Positions 48,198 to 60,417 of a stretch of DNA of 64,000 bases are shown here, piece by piece. The position numbers and the translations under genes were made by a program. The stretch covers positions 873,501-937,500 of the forward strand of contig NC_041786.1 in assembly GCF_900090045.1 (NCBI RefSeq). The letters are read 5' to 3'. Under the pieces are notes generated by a model. It was not told the DNA's origin and made no database searches. It saw only the letters and a list, made by a program, of their open reading frames with translations. Numbering within the stretch: position 1 is the stretch's first letter; every line of letters begins with the position of its first letter. Source of the stretch: Plasmodium malariae. Lineage: Eukaryota; Apicomplexa; Aconoidasida; Haemosporida; Plasmodiidae.

Positions 48198-49139
48198 AAT
48201 GTTGTAATGTAAAAAATTACTCTAAGCATTAGTATGTTTAATATCTATATATTTTGCTTTATTTTATTAGTTTTATTTTATTAGTTCTATTTTATTTGTT
48301 ATGTTTTACGTTATTTGCTGTGTTTTATTAGTGTTATTTTATTTATTTTCGTAAGACACAGCATTTTTTATTTGTGCGTTTTCCCTCACATTTAAGCATA
48401 TATGATACATACATAAAATAAAATTTTGAAAAACTTCTATATTAGTACTGCTAATATAAACAGGTGTATCTTTGTTGAATCAAATAACACAGTTCTGCTT
48501 TATGTACGAAAATACGCAAAAAAAAGAAAAAATATAAATTGGAAAATATAATAACAAGCACATATTCAACACAATAATTTTCGCTTCAATCCATAAGTGG
48601 ACGCCTCGTATTTTTACCTTTTTTTCTTTTTGCCTTTAAATGATGTAATAGCTTAAATAAAATTTTCTCTTTTCCTGCTTAGTACACTGCCTTGTTGCTT
48701 TTAATTTGTATATTCATGCTTATATATAACATATACAGGCACGCGTTCCAGGGCGTCTTACCCTAGTACCCAAAAAACCAAAAGATGTCCATATGATACA
48801 GTGTTGTACATTTAAATATTTAAGTTGAACAAGAAAAGAAAAAAAAGAAATTATGCACACACAATTAAATAGATCGTAATTTTACTGCAGTGTTTTTAAA
48901 AATTTTAAGTTTTTAAATTAAAAAAAAATTCAAAAAAATGAATGGTCGACGGGAGAAAAAAAAAAAAAAAAATAAATATATATGTATATATATATAAATA
49001 CGTACATAGTTACATATAAATTCCTAGTCACACTATTAAAAAACATATTTCCCTTTTTACGATTAACATACGTTAGTCCGCTTTAGTTTTATTTAAATGT
49101 GTGTAAACAATTTGAGCTGAAAAAATAAAAAAAAATTAA

Positions 49140-49330
49140 GATATAATAAACCAAGATATAATAAACCAAGATATAATAAACCAAGATACAATAAACCACG
49201 ATATAATAAGACAAAATAAAATTAGATATAATAAGATATAATAAAACAAGATATAATAAGATAAATTAAAACTAGATATAATAAGATATAATAAAACAAG
49301 ATGTAATAAAATAAGACATAATAAAATAAT
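49140..49330. repeat. AT-rich minisatellite, 16-17 bp units
   Basis: Units of agatataataaaccaa and agatataataagataa in tandem, degenerate toward the right. Confidence 0.8.
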
Positions 49331-49744
49331 ATATCTTGTTTTTTTTTTAAATTCGAATTTAAAATTAGGAATATGTTGTTTATTGTGCGCACCATTTTAC
49401 AGTTTTTATTTCTGTCTTTAAAAAATAAAGTAAAACTTAACAAGACAAATATATTTTTTCTTCTTTTCTACTTCCATATGCACCTACTTTTTTTTGCGAA
49501 GTTGTCTTACATTTTTTAGGTGCATTACGCTCAGTTCAGTATTCATTTACGCAGTGCTCTATTCAATTCCTTCTTTAATAGTTTTCCTTTAGGTTAAATG
49601 TTTTTAAGAAATATGTGTACACATTAGTATAATAAATAGCTTCATTATCATTATTACAAATTTGCTTATTAGTATGACAGCTTTGGTATTTATGAAATTA
49701 CTTCCCTTATTTTAAGAGCGTTTACATGAACAGTGCAGGGAAAA

Positions 49745-49905
49745 AAGAAAAAAAGAAGAAAACACAAAAAAAAAAATAAGAAAACACAAGAAAAAAAAGA
49801 AGAAAACACAAGAAAAAAAAGAAGAAAACACAAGAAAAAAAAGAAGAAAACACAAGAAAAAAAAGAAGAAAACACAAGAAAAAAAAGAAGAAAAACAAAA
49901 AAAAA
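49745..49905. repeat. 21-bp A-rich minisatellite
   Basis: About seven units of aagaagaaaacacaagaaaaa. The unit length is a multiple of three, so all frames stay open, giving false Lys/Glu and Phe/Cys ORFs. Confidence 0.85.
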
Positions 49906-50108
49906 TAGAAAAATTAATGAAAGAATGGAACTTCAAAATTTCACACAATTTCCCATTAAAAACTTTTAACTGTGCATGGTTACTGTACATTCATTTGTCT
50001 TCACCTGTTCATTTGTTTATTCCCCTTTTTGTATTAACAAAAAAAAAAAAAAAATATTCGTAGCATTTCTTTTTCTCACTAATATTGCGTTATATGCATG
50101 AATATAAA

Positions 50109-50151
<43 letters not shown>

Positions 50152-50173
50152 ATTACAGACCTAACATAAAACA

Positions 50174-51505
50174 ATGAAAGGAAAAGTAATTTATTTTTTT
50201 TATTTTTTCCCCTTCTTTCTAGCCTCACTAAATTATGTATCATCTAGGAATCAAAATCCCCCTATACCATTGAACGAAACACTGAATGAAAACCAGAATG
50301 AAAGTCAACATGGCAATCAGAAAAATCAAGATGTAGATGTATTAGAAACATTAACAAAAAACATTACTACAGATGAGTTCAATTCCTTTAATAATAGCGA
50401 TGAGAAAGAACAAAAAGGAAAAGAAACTATGAAGATATACAAAGGTGAAAGTGAGGCAAAAGAAGAAACTAACGAGGAGCCAGAAAAAAAAGAAAAATTT
50501 TTGGAAAATGTTGACAGTGTATTAAAACATAACAGTAATGTATTTCTGGGAAAAAATGCAAAAGGAGTTAGTACTGAAGTGATAGCTTCAGATGTTAATA
50601 GTACAGATGGAACAGTAACAAGCCCTAGTGTAAAATTATCGAAAGGAGTTGATGAAGTTCCTGCTTCTGCAGGCCCTGCAGATAAGCAAGTACGGCAAGA
50701 TAACCCTGGGAACGATAACGCTGGTAATGATAACCCTGGTAATGATAACCCTGGTAACGATAACACTGATAAGGATAACCCTGGTGAAAAAGGAGATACA
50801 GAAGGAAAACCAGAAGAAAGCAGTTTAACTGTACCCGACCAGTCACCACCAATTCAACCACAAGACAGTACTTCTGAAACATTAGACAGTGCTGCTTTAA
50901 GAAATAATCAAATCGAAGGTAATGGACCGCGTAGTACAGTGTCAAGAGAACCCCAAGTAAGACACGCAGATCCTACTGCAGCTACTGTAAATTCCGCACC
51001 CTCACCAAATAGTGGAATAGAAATTTCAAATGGTAGCACATCTACACATAACAGTACAATAAACACAATCAAACATTTAGATAGACTGTATGATGAAATC
51101 CTTGCTGGAACAGAAATGACACAACGGGTACGTCATAGTCATAGAATGAGTGAGCGTAACCATAATAGTAGTAATAATATTAATACTAAATATGAGCAAT
51201 TTAAAAAAGAATTTAATGAATATATTATGAATGAAAAGGAGTATGAAATGATGAAGAATCTTATTGACACTGTTTTTTCTAAAGGTAAGGTAGGGACTGA
51301 GAAAAAAAATGCACTACATGAACTGTTTAAGAATGCATTAGAAAATGATAATTTTAAAGAACAGTTCAAAAATGTTATGTATGGTATTTATAGTTTTACT
51401 AAACGGCACAGTTATCTAAGAGGTGATGTAACAACAAACAATGAATTTTACGATAAATTTTATGACAATGCGGTTAGTCTACTAGACACATTGCTAATTA
51501 AGTGA
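50174..51505 (+). CDS. Merozoite surface protein 7-like, locus 2, intact
   Basis: A single-exon frame of 443 residues. The signal peptide is MKGKVIYFFYFFPFFLASLNYVSS. An Asn/Glu/Gln-rich N-terminal part follows, then VFLGKNAKG at about residue 121. A variable middle has GNDNP repeats (50701-50775). The C-terminal MSP7 domain covers about residues 310-443, starting IKHLDRLYDEILAG and containing FNEYIMNEKEYEMMKNLID and YGIYSFTKRHSYLRG. MSP7 family proteins sit on the merozoite surface bound to MSP1 and are cut by the subtilisin SUB1 at egress; that role is family knowledge. The member has no breaks, and its C-terminal domain is closely similar to loci 5 and 6, so it is probably expressed. Confidence 0.92.
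   Translation: MKGKVIYFFYFFPFFLASLNYVSSRNQNPPIPLNETLNENQNESQHGNQKNQDVDVLETLTKNITTDEFNSFNNSDEKEQKGKETMKIYKGESEAKEETNEEPEKKEKFLENVDSVLKHNSNVFLGKNAKGVSTEVIASDVNSTDGTVTSPSVKLSKGVDEVPASAGPADKQVRQDNPGNDNAGNDNPGNDNPGNDNTDKDNPGEKGDTEGKPEESSLTVPDQSPPIQPQDSTSETLDSAALRNNQIEGNGPRSTVSREPQVRHADPTAATVNSAPSPNSGIEISNGSTSTHNSTINTIKHLDRLYDEILAGTEMTQRVRHSHRMSERNHNSSNNINTKYEQFKKEFNEYIMNEKEYEMMKNLIDTVFSKGKVGTEKKNALHELFKNALENDNFKEQFKNVMYGIYSFTKRHSYLRGDVTTNNEFYDKFYDNAVSLLDTLLIK
50701..50775 (+). repeat. 15-bp coding repeat (GNDNP)
   Basis: Five or so units of Asn-Pro-Gly-Asn-Asp in the variable middle of MSP7 locus 2, from gataaccctggtaac-type sequence. Confidence 0.85.
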
Positions 51506-53650
51506 ATTATACGAAATAATTTTACTACATATACTACCTCGTTGCTTTTATTCCCACGCTCTTCTGTTCATAAACGTTGCTACCTCTGAACATGCGTGTG
51601 CATATACAAGCACATTATGCATATGTATATTGCATATATATATATATATACATATGCACATATATTTATATGCGCAGTGTACTTGTATATGCTAGCGGGT
51701 CAAATGGAGTAATAAACTATATTTACAGCATTGTACATCACTAATAGTTAATATTTTTTTTTTTTTTTTTTCAAACACTTTTTAAATATGTATTCAGTTG
51801 TACTCTTGAAGGTATATATGAAAACTCTGAAAAAAAAAAAATAATAATAAATTCATAAACACATAAACAATAATAGTAAAAATGGACTTTTCTAAATTCT
51901 CCGTATTTTATAACTGTGAATAGATTGCTATTCAAACGATATTTCCAATTTTTTTTTTTGTCATTATAGAATAAATTTCTATATCAAAAATTTGCAATTT
52001 TTTTTTTTTTTTTATAGTTTTAATTACCTGTGTGACGTGCAAAAATAAAATAAAAATGAACATTTTTGTTTATTTGATTTTTTTTAACATTTTTCTCCCA
52101 AATATGAACACTCTACGTTTATATTTATATTTATATATATATGTATATATATATATATGGATGCGTTCACATGTGAGCCCACCTACACGCGCACACACAT
52201 GTACATTTACATTAGCCATATATGCATATGAATAAGCCTGTACGGAGCAGTTGTAATATTGATAATTTCGTTTAACTGCAATACAAAATAAAATATTCTA
52301 AAATGGAATGTACAAATTACGTTTTAATAATACAACAAACAAAAGGATATATATGCCTATGTTCATTCTTTCATTATTTAATGAATGCAATCATAACGCT
52401 GTAGTATAACAACACTTATGAATAAACATACATGTATGTGTACACCTACACACACATATACATATATATATATATATTTACGGTTTAACAACATGGGCAA
52501 TTTTTGCTTTTTTGATACCCTTGAAAAACATGATCAATCGTTTTTGAAATTTTTAAAAAAGACAATTTTTTTTGGATAAGTTGTATCAATTAAAAAACCA
52601 TTTTTAAAATGCAAAAGCAAAAAGGTTAGATGTGAAATAAAAATTGGCAAAAAAGGATGGACATGAATTTTTTTTTTTTTTTTTCTAGCTTTGTAGTATT
52701 TTTTCATTATATATATCTTATGCATATGAGTGTATAAAATTGTATTTTTATATATTTATTATATACACGTACATGCATTTTTTTTATTGCGAGATATTTT
52801 TCCTTTGTGCAATATTATGCTTGTGCATTTAGAAGCTTTGCATTTTTCTGTTTGCACGTTTTTCCGCTTTGCATTTTTCTTTTTGTGCATTTTATTGCTT
52901 TCCATTTTGCCCTTTGTGCAGTTTTGGGCCTTCTTTTTACATCTTTATGTTTTTCCTTCTAGCATTTTACCGCTTTTAGTTTTTCCTCTTTGCATTTTAC
53001 GGATTGCATTTTACTATTTTGCATTTTACGGATTTGCATTTTACGGATTTGCATTTTACGGATTTGCATTTTGCGGATTTGCATTTTACTGCTATGCGTT
53101 TTACCGCTATGCGTTTTACTGCTATGCATTTTACTGCTATGCGTTTTACTGCTTTGTATTTAACCTCATTCACATTTTCCCGCTTTTCATTTTTTTTCGC
53201 TACGCCATTTGTTCCATTGTGAATTTATTTCGTTAAGTGCATTTTTTCGATAAAGGTATTTTTTTCGACCTAGGTGTTTTTTCGTTAAAAATAATTTTTA
53301 CCTACAGTTTATTACCAGGATATCCTATGCAGTTTTTATTTTTTCGTTATTTATACTTTTTTGAAAGAGCAACAAATTTTAACGTTTTCATTTTATTCTA
53401 TTTAAAATTTTTTTTTATATATTTTTTTTTTTGCGCGTAAATTTTAGAACATATTAATGTGCTAAATAATACTTATATGTATTTATGTACACAAATATAC
53501 ATGTGCATATATATATATATATAAATATATACATATATATGTACATATATATATACATATATATATACATATATATATACATATATACATGTATAATACA
53601 TACCTACCTACGTATACGTGTTTATATAGGAGAAATTTTTAGCTAAAACA
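51506..53650. other. Spacer between MSP7 loci 2 and 3, about 2.1 kb
   Basis: TA microsatellites (51628-51650, 53510-53590) and a 15-bp TTTGCATTTTACGGA-type repeat at 52950-53170. No gene. The Phe/Cys/Tyr frames over the repeat are shadows. Confidence 0.7.
52950..53170. repeat. 15-bp minisatellite, TTGCATTTTACGGAT-type
   Basis: A dozen units such as ttgcattttacggat and tatgcgttttactgc, moderately divergent, upstream of MSP7 locus 3. The GC share is a little higher than in other repeats here. Confidence 0.8.
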
Positions 53651-54547
53651 ATGAATAGAAAAATTATCATTTTTTCTGTTTTCCTATTTTCATTACATTC
53701 TATGTCATCGCGTCATGTTCAAAGGGACACAGGAGTGAAAAATGACAAAAAGAATGATTTTCACCAAGGAAAGGAAACAGAAGGTAATAATAAGAATTCC
53801 ATTTTAAAAGAAGGTATAAGAAATGTATTCCATGAAATGAACGAATCAGAAGAAAAAACTAAGGAAGAATTAGAAAATAATAATGATGAAGAATCATTTA
53901 TTGCGCAGAGTTCGTCGAATTATTCCGAACAGGATAAGAAAAATAAAAATAATGATTCAAAGATTGAAGAAAAAACATCGGAAAGTATGAAATTTTTTGG
54001 TCAATCTTCAAATGATAATAATAGTGGAGGCGGTGAAGAAATACTACAAACTGATGTGCCAGCTCATAATGAAAATGGTTCGGGTATAGGAGAGCCAGGA
54101 AATAATGTTGAAAATAATCCAAATGATAATAACAGTGGTACTAACACAACGGAAGCGAAATATACAGATCAACTTTTTGAAGAAATAATTGCAAATTTAA
54201 GTAATAAAAATGGATCCAATGAACATAATTATCATAATGAATATAATGAGTTTAAAAAAGAATATGACATGTTTATTACTATGAATGAAAATGAATATGA
54301 AATAATTCAAAAACTACTTGATGCCTTTTCTGTACATAACACACATATTTGTAAAGAACCTGATTCTGTATATGAAGCCATTAAAAAAACTATTACTGAT
54401 AAAACGTATTGTAATGAATTGAAAACTTTTGTACAAGGTATTTATAATTATGCTAAAGGTCGCAATAATTTAAGAGGCGAAGGAACTAAAGGAGAATTAT
54501 ATATGACATTATTTGAAAATCTTTTGAAGTTACTAAGTTCAATTTGA
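53651..54547 (+). CDS. Merozoite surface protein 7-like, locus 3, short divergent member
   Basis: A single-exon frame of 298 residues, the shortest in the array. The signal peptide starts MNRKIIIFSVFLFSLHSMSS. The N-terminal part is Glu/Asn/Lys-rich with FFGQSSND at about residue 114, and the middle is short and Asn/Gly-rich. The C-terminal MSP7 domain covers about residues 170-298, with YTDQLFEEII, NEYNEFKKEYDMFITMNENEYEIIQKLLD and VQGIYNYAKGRNNLRG. Identity to the other members is lower in the C-terminal domain, and it has extra cysteines there (HICKEP, TYCNEL). It is intact. It may be an older paralogue with its own partner; this is inference. Confidence 0.9.
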   Translation: MNRKIIIFSVFLFSLHSMSSRHVQRDTGVKNDKKNDFHQGKETEGNNKNSILKEGIRNVFHEMNESEEKTKEELENNNDEESFIAQSSSNYSEQDKKNKNNDSKIEEKTSESMKFFGQSSNDNNSGGGEEILQTDVPAHNENGSGIGEPGNNVENNPNDNNSGTNTTEAKYTDQLFEEIIANLSNKNGSNEHNYHNEYNEFKKEYDMFITMNENEYEIIQKLLDAFSVHNTHICKEPDSVYEAIKKTITDKTYCNELKTFVQGIYNYAKGRNNLRGEGTKGELYMTLFENLLKLLSSI

Positions 54548-55599
54548 ATTGCTGTTAAGTATAAACATTTTCTTTAATTTTGTCCAACTTTCCTTAATTC
54601 TCCATAATTCTCGTAATTTCGGGAAACAAAAATTACACATATATATATGTATGTATATGTATACATATGTACGTATATGTATATATATGTATGTATGTGT
54701 ATGTATATGTACGTATATATATCTTACGAGAAAATAAAAGCATAAATGAATTATAAGGAAAAATTTTAAATAAAATTTTTTTTTTTTTTTTTTTTTTTGT
54801 TTTGTTTTTTTGAAACACACAAGTTGTAATGGGATAAAAAAAAAAAAATTGAGCTTAACATTTCATCCATCTTTTTTTCCTAAATATATTTAAAAAGGAT
54901 GACCTCTGTAAACATGTAATCACTACATTAAAACGATTATATTTTAAGCTACTTACAACTTGTAATTGAGAATAAATTTATATGTGCAAAAAGTAATTTA
55001 AAGAGGGTAAAAAAAGAGCAAAAATAAAAGGTTGATATAAATCCAGTGAACAAGTTGTACCTTCCGCGCCTGGAAGCTATATGAGGAAAAAGTTTGTTAT
55101 ACCAGTACAACACTGCCATTTAAGCTCAGTTTTCACATGCGCGTAAATTATCTTCACACACTTAATGTATTTTTTGTTCAGAGAATTTTCCTCTTTAATA
55201 AAATATACGCAAATGTACAAGCATATACGCATTTATATATATATATAATACATACATACATAAATGATGAGACAAATTTTGGCTAGTTGATTTTTTTTTT
55301 TTTTTTTTTTTTATATCTTTATTTTTTCACTCACATTGCGGGTAAAGGTAAATTACACTAGCCTTGCACAACGTAACAGTACCAAATTTTACGTTTTTAT
55401 AATTTGTTTTAAAAAGTATTAAAAGAACAAGTGCTCTTTTTTTCTCCTTTTTTTTTGACTATTATTGGTATCATCCCTATTACGAAAATATTGATTTAAC
55501 ACTAAGCGGAGGAATTACACAATGGGAGATCAAGTAGGCGTATATATGTACAAAAAAAAAATAAAAAAAATTTAAATTGTTGATAAACGAGAATTATAA
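54548..55599. other. Spacer between MSP7 loci 3 and 4, about 1 kb
   Basis: AT-rich, TA repeats at 54637-54722 and T/A runs; no gene. Confidence 0.7.
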
Positions 55600-56690
55600 A
55601 ATTATGACAAGGTCTTAATAGAACAAACTGCAACTGAAACTGCAACTGAAACTGCAACTGAAACTGCAACTGAAACTGCAACTGAAACTGCAACTGAAAC
55701 TGCAACTGAAACTGCAACTAAAACTGCAACTGAAACTACAAATACAAATACAAATACAACTAAGACTAAAAGTGAGGCAAACTAATGTTAACGAAGTTAC
55801 AAAATGAGCAAGCATTTTCGCGAGTCTCACCTGGTGAACATAATAATTGAATATGCTCACAAGTTAACAGAGTAGACGCGGAAAGTCGAGCAATAGGATA
55901 ACCTCCATCATATATAATCAAACGGTTCTAATAAGTGATACACCTTCACATACAAAAGCTAGAGGAATATCCTAACAGAGATATAATCATTGAAGTGAAA
56001 GGAGATAGAATATACGAACATATACAACTAAGTTTTACATAACCACTAACCCCAGATCATCACTTCGTTACAGAATAAACATCAGAGTAAACAAGTGCAT
56101 AAATTTAAAGTTAACTCATATATGTTACAAAAGAAAAGAGTGTTGGACATACAAAAAAAAGCACATGCAATTACTTGCAGCATCTGTTCGAGAATTCAAA
56201 AGGTAGAAATGCTGTTTCATTTGAACAGGTTATATACGTCAACATATCTAATATTAAGCGCTTTAGGGAAACACTACGAGGATATATACTAAACATTTCA
56301 AAATAAAACTAATGATGTGCAATGTTCTATTCAGGAAGTCAGGTGATATAATGATAATAACCAAGAATATAATAAATTTACTATGAATGATACATAGTAT
56401 AATATTGTTAAAAAAAAAAGCACATGCCTGTTTCAAAGATGGTGCAAAAGAGGGTTTGTATTAGTACTCGTTTGACTGGTATAATTACCAAAAGCTTTAA
56501 AAACATCATAACATAACACATTTCGAAAAGAATTCCAAAAATTTATGTATGGTACATTTATACCTTTGCTAATTGTTGTAAATACATGCAAGTTGAAGGG
56601 ATGAATAGTGCAGATCTGTATAAGGTTCCGCTTAAAAATACGTACCATTACGAAATAGTGAGTTATGTGAACTGAAGAAAGAACAGCTAT
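55600..56690 (+). pseudogene. MSP7-like locus 4, highly decayed relic
   Basis: No long frame survives. A 12-bp ETAT-coding repeat at 55625-55760 may be the relic of the variable middle. Further on, scattered in-frame pieces match the MSP7 C-terminal domain in order: ALGKHYEDIY (about 56262), YNKFTMND (about 56370), then GAKEG (about 56441) and FRKEFQKFMYG (about 56523). They are split by stops and frameshifts. The base composition is also less AT-rich than in the spacers. The N-terminal end and signal peptide are not recognisable, so the left border is approximate. Confidence 0.7.
55625..55760 (+). repeat. 12-bp tandem repeat ACTGCAACTGAA
   Basis: About nine units of actgcaactgaa, then aaatacaaatac-type copies to a TAA at 55782. 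In one frame it encodes Thr-Ala-Thr-Glu. Far less AT-rich than other repeats in the window. Confidence 0.9.
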
Positions 56691-58013
56691 TTTACTTTAT
56701 ATTTTTTTTTATGTATTGTGTTACATTATTAGTTACATACCTTTTATTTTTTTTTTTTTTTGTATGCACTTGTCATTAAAGGTCCAATTAATTTTATAAG
56801 ATAAAAGTTAAAAATGAAATTTTTTTTTTTTTTTTAACTGACCTTGCAATAATTTGCATATATGAATATGTTACATAATTATGTAGGTTGTAAGGTAAAA
56901 GTAGTAAAGCTATTATTTAAAATAATTTCCATAGTTACACGAATGAAAAACAAAATAATAAATTAAAATAAAATAAAATAAAATAAAAGACAAAAGAGAA
57001 AACAGAAAACTGCATACAATTTGGGAATGTTCATTTTTATAATTATTTGTACTGAAGCAGTTTTCCGAAATGATATTACTTCATTTTAATTTACGTTAAT
57101 TTAATTTTTTTCAGTTTATTTTAATTTATTCTAATTTTTTTCAATTTATTCTAGTTTTTTTCAATTTATTCTAATTTTTTTCAATTTATTTTAATTTACT
57201 CTAATTTATTTTAATTTACTGTAATTTATTTTAATTTACTCTAATTTACTCTAATTTATTCTAATTTATTTTAATTTAATTTATTTTAATTAACTTCCAT
57301 TTCAATTTATTTGTGTATTTTATATTTTTTTTTTTCTCCAATTTTTGACACAATTTGGTTACACTGACCCGTTTTCTCTTCCGTGCTCATGGCTATATTT
57401 TTTAGAAATTAACTGCTCTGATTGAATTTAAAAAAATATATATTTTTTCTTTAAATATTTTAAAACGTTAATATAATAAATATATTAAACATAAATTGGT
57501 GTATTTCACAATGCTAAAACTTACAGTGCTGTGAAATTTTATTATATTATAAAAAAATTAATATTGCACAGTTTGAGGATACGAAAAAAGAGAAAATGTG
57601 TAATATGTTTGTTCTCTCAGTAGGCAATTAAATTGGAAATATAACAATTACAAAAAAAAAAAAAAAAAAAAAAAAAATTGGTCAACTCGTAGCAAAACAC
57701 TATTTGAATATAATTATAATTTATTTTTAATTGTTTTTTATTACTTAAGGTGAATTGAGTGATATTCCTTATTTTGTTAAAGTGTATGCATATATGTATG
57801 CGTAAGTGCACACATAAATACGCAAATAAATACGTACATAAATACACAAATAAATACAAACTTAAATATTTACATACATACGCACATTCCTGTTAACCTC
57901 TTTTTGGTGTCTGCTTATTCCTGTGCCTACTTTAGGGGTAAAACAATTTCACACTACCATTTCAGCGCATCGTACAATTATATTTTACAAATTTATTATT
58001 CTACTTAAAAAGA
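56691..58013. other. Spacer between MSP7 loci 4 and 5, about 1.3 kb
   Basis: Contains an AATTTATTTTAATTTACTC minisatellite at 57085-57290, T runs and a TA region. The frame at 57617-57859 is a repeat shadow. No gene. Confidence 0.7.
57085..57290. repeat. 10-bp AATTTATTTT/AATTTACTCT repeat
   Basis: Twenty-odd degenerate copies of aatttattct, aattttttca and aatttactct in tandem. No coding frame. Confidence 0.75.
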
Positions 58014-59212
58014 ATGAAGGGGAATGTTAAAATTTATTTGTTCCTTTTTTTTTATTTTACGTGCACCATGTATCGTCTGATAACAAGTCGAACTTAAGAG
58101 GAAAGAATTACAATTTGGATGGTTATATAGTAGATGTATTGCAAAAAAAACTGGGAAATATACATAACATTGGCCAGAATAATGCTAGCGACAGTTTTAA
58201 CAAAAAACTTGAGATTTTAAAAAAGCAAATTGAAAAAATACAAAAGTATGAAACCGAGTATGGAGGAAAAGGTTATGAAGATATTTTGGACAGTGAATTC
58301 CAAGATGAGTCAGGAAAAAAAAAAAAAAAAATTTTCGGAATGGATGAGGATGATTTAGACAATTATGACGAAGATTTTTTGGGGCAAAGTGCAAAAGGAG
58401 GTCAGCATGCTACAAATAGTGCCAATGGAGACGTAACAAGTACTCAACTTACGAATGATCAATCAACTGAACAAGTAAATGGCCAATCATCCTCAAAAAC
58501 CGCAGTAGCTGCAGCAGGACAATTAGATCAAAAGGTTAATACAGATGGTAGTTTACCAAATAACCAAACATTAGCCACATCTACATCTAGTGGATCCTCA
58601 CCAACAAATAACCCAAGCGCATCAGGAGGATCAGGTGCACAAGATGAGCGAAGTGAAAATTCTGAACTTACCCCAGAAAACGCACAAAATTCCTCTGAAA
58701 AAGGTCAAGAAGGTACACCCCAAACATTACCTAGTTCACCTACTGCAAGCAATCCATCCATACAAGCATCAACCAGTGGAAATAGTATTCCTGGGAAGGT
58801 TGCAAATGAATCATCTAAGGTTAAACACTTAGACAAAATATATGACGACCTTCTTGAAACATCAGAGACAAAAAACGAAATCGATCAAACTCCATACCAT
58901 ACAAAATATAACGATTTTAAAAGAGAGTATGACGACTTTACTATGAATGATAAGGAGTATGATATGGTTAAGAAACTCTTTCAAGAGTGTTTTAAAAATG
59001 GTGCAGGGGAGGGTTCAAATACGACTTGTTTGATTGATGTATTTAAAAAAGCGTTAGAAGATAATATATTTCGAAAAAAATTTGAAAATTTTATGAACGG
59101 TATTTACAGTTTTGCTAAGCGTCATAATTATTTAAATGACGAACGAATAAGTAATGAGGAGCAGTACAACGCTTTACTCAAAAATGCTTTAACTTCATTG
59201 AATACATTATAA
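58014..59212 (+). CDS. Merozoite surface protein 7-like, locus 5, signal peptide frame broken at a T run
   Basis: The MSP7 frame is open from the region of 58031 to the TAA at 59210 (at least 383 residues), but it has no ATG. A signal-peptide-like start (ATG at 58014, MKGNVKIYLFLFF) lies in a different frame, and the two meet at a run of nine T (58045-58053). Either this is a one-nucleotide-class indel in a homopolymer (sequencing or assembly error) or the gene is recently disabled. The rest is full length: NLRGKNYNLDGYIVDVLQKK, a Lys-rich coil, DEDFLGQSAKG at about 58369, a Gln/Ser/Pro/Thr-rich middle, and a C-terminal MSP7 domain with VKHLDKIYDDLLETS, EYDDFTMNDKEYDMVKKLF and NGIYSFAKRHNYLND. 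Locus 7 is its decayed near copy. Confidence 0.85.
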
Positions 59213-59539
59213 AATAGAATGGACGAAGAGCAGTTATTTTATTTTACACCTTTTTTATATGTTCTTTTTTGTTTTCAAATGTATGACTATATTTCAGCAA
59301 ACGTTTGCGAATATATATTTTAATCATATGTATCGCTGCGTTTGGACAAATTTTTTTTTTTTTTTTTACTTATCCTGGCATTAAATTGTATATTCATCTG
59401 TTACTCAACTAAACAAGTCATATATTAACATTCTGTTCTTTTTTCTGGTCCAATATTACAATTTCGAAAATGTGGTCATTTTCACAAACGACTTGAGCAT
59501 ATATTTGTACAGTTACATGTTATGAGAATGTTTTTTAAC

Positions 59540-59612
<73 letters not shown>

Positions 59613-60417
59613 TTTTATTATTTTATTTTATTTTTTTATTATTATTTCTTTTGTTTTTGTTGTTTTTGTTTTTACGAATATATTGCCCTAATGACTTCCT
59701 TCACATTTACCCGTTTTGCTTCCTTTTCTTTTGAAAATATAAATAGATTTAACCTATAAAAGCTGCCCTTTTTTTTACCATCTCAAAAAAAGAAATTTAA
59801 TGACTATGTTAACGAATTGTCATTCTGCTGATATTTATAAGAGTTATATATTAAGCTAACTGCGAATAAAAATAATGCGCATTTTTTTTATTTGAAAAAA
59901 TACATTTTAATGATGGCATAAAAGAGGAAAACTGAAATTTCTTGATACTTTGAGCGTAAAGTAAAAATGAACATGCAATTAAAATTTTAAAAATATTTTG
60001 TCGACCCTTGGTGCGCCGGACTTAACCATTATAATTATTTATTTTATGACAATTTAATTTTTTATTGAACTTTGTTGTATTTATAATAATTTTTGCGAAC
60101 AATTTTTGCGAACAATTGATACGAACAGTTAGTGCGAACAGTTGGTGTGAACAAGTTTCCTTTTCAATTTATATGGGAATGCATGCATACAAGTGTGTGG
60201 GAGAATGCGCATGTGTGTGTCTGTATGCACACATATATGTATATGCATGTATACCCAAATGCATAAAAGGAAACTTCAGTTCACATTTTTCCTTTAACAT
60301 ATTGCACACGATTTAGGTAAAATAAAAAAAAAAAAAAAAAAAAAAAAAATTGCATCAGTATGCTGGTACACCACAGTTCATAACAGATTTGCTTATTTAC
60401 AATTTTCTCAAAAAATA
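59213..60417. other. Spacer between MSP7 loci 5 and 6, about 1.2 kb
   Basis: Contains the long T tract (59545-59611) and a TGCATGCA at 60180-60187, 230 bases before the locus 6 start. Unlike at TRAP, an AP2-Sp role would be unexpected for a blood-stage gene. No gene. Confidence 0.7.
59545..59611. repeat. Uninterrupted T tract of about 67 bases
   Basis: A homopolymer of T followed by TTTTA-type steps. Sequencing of its length is likely to be unreliable. Confidence 0.9.

Larger units (their letters stand above)
48198..50173. other. Spacer between MSP7 loci 1 and 2, about 2 kb
   Basis: It contains an AGATATAATAAACCA minisatellite (49140-49330), an AAGAAGAAAACACAAG 21-bp repeat (49745-49905) and a TA microsatellite (50115-50146). 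The Lys/Asn and Phe/Cys frames are shadows. No gene. Confidence 0.7.

Noticed and set aside
49690..49990. Phe/Cys and Lys/Glu frames on both strands
   Set aside because: The 21-bp repeat keeps every frame open; no signal peptide or family match.
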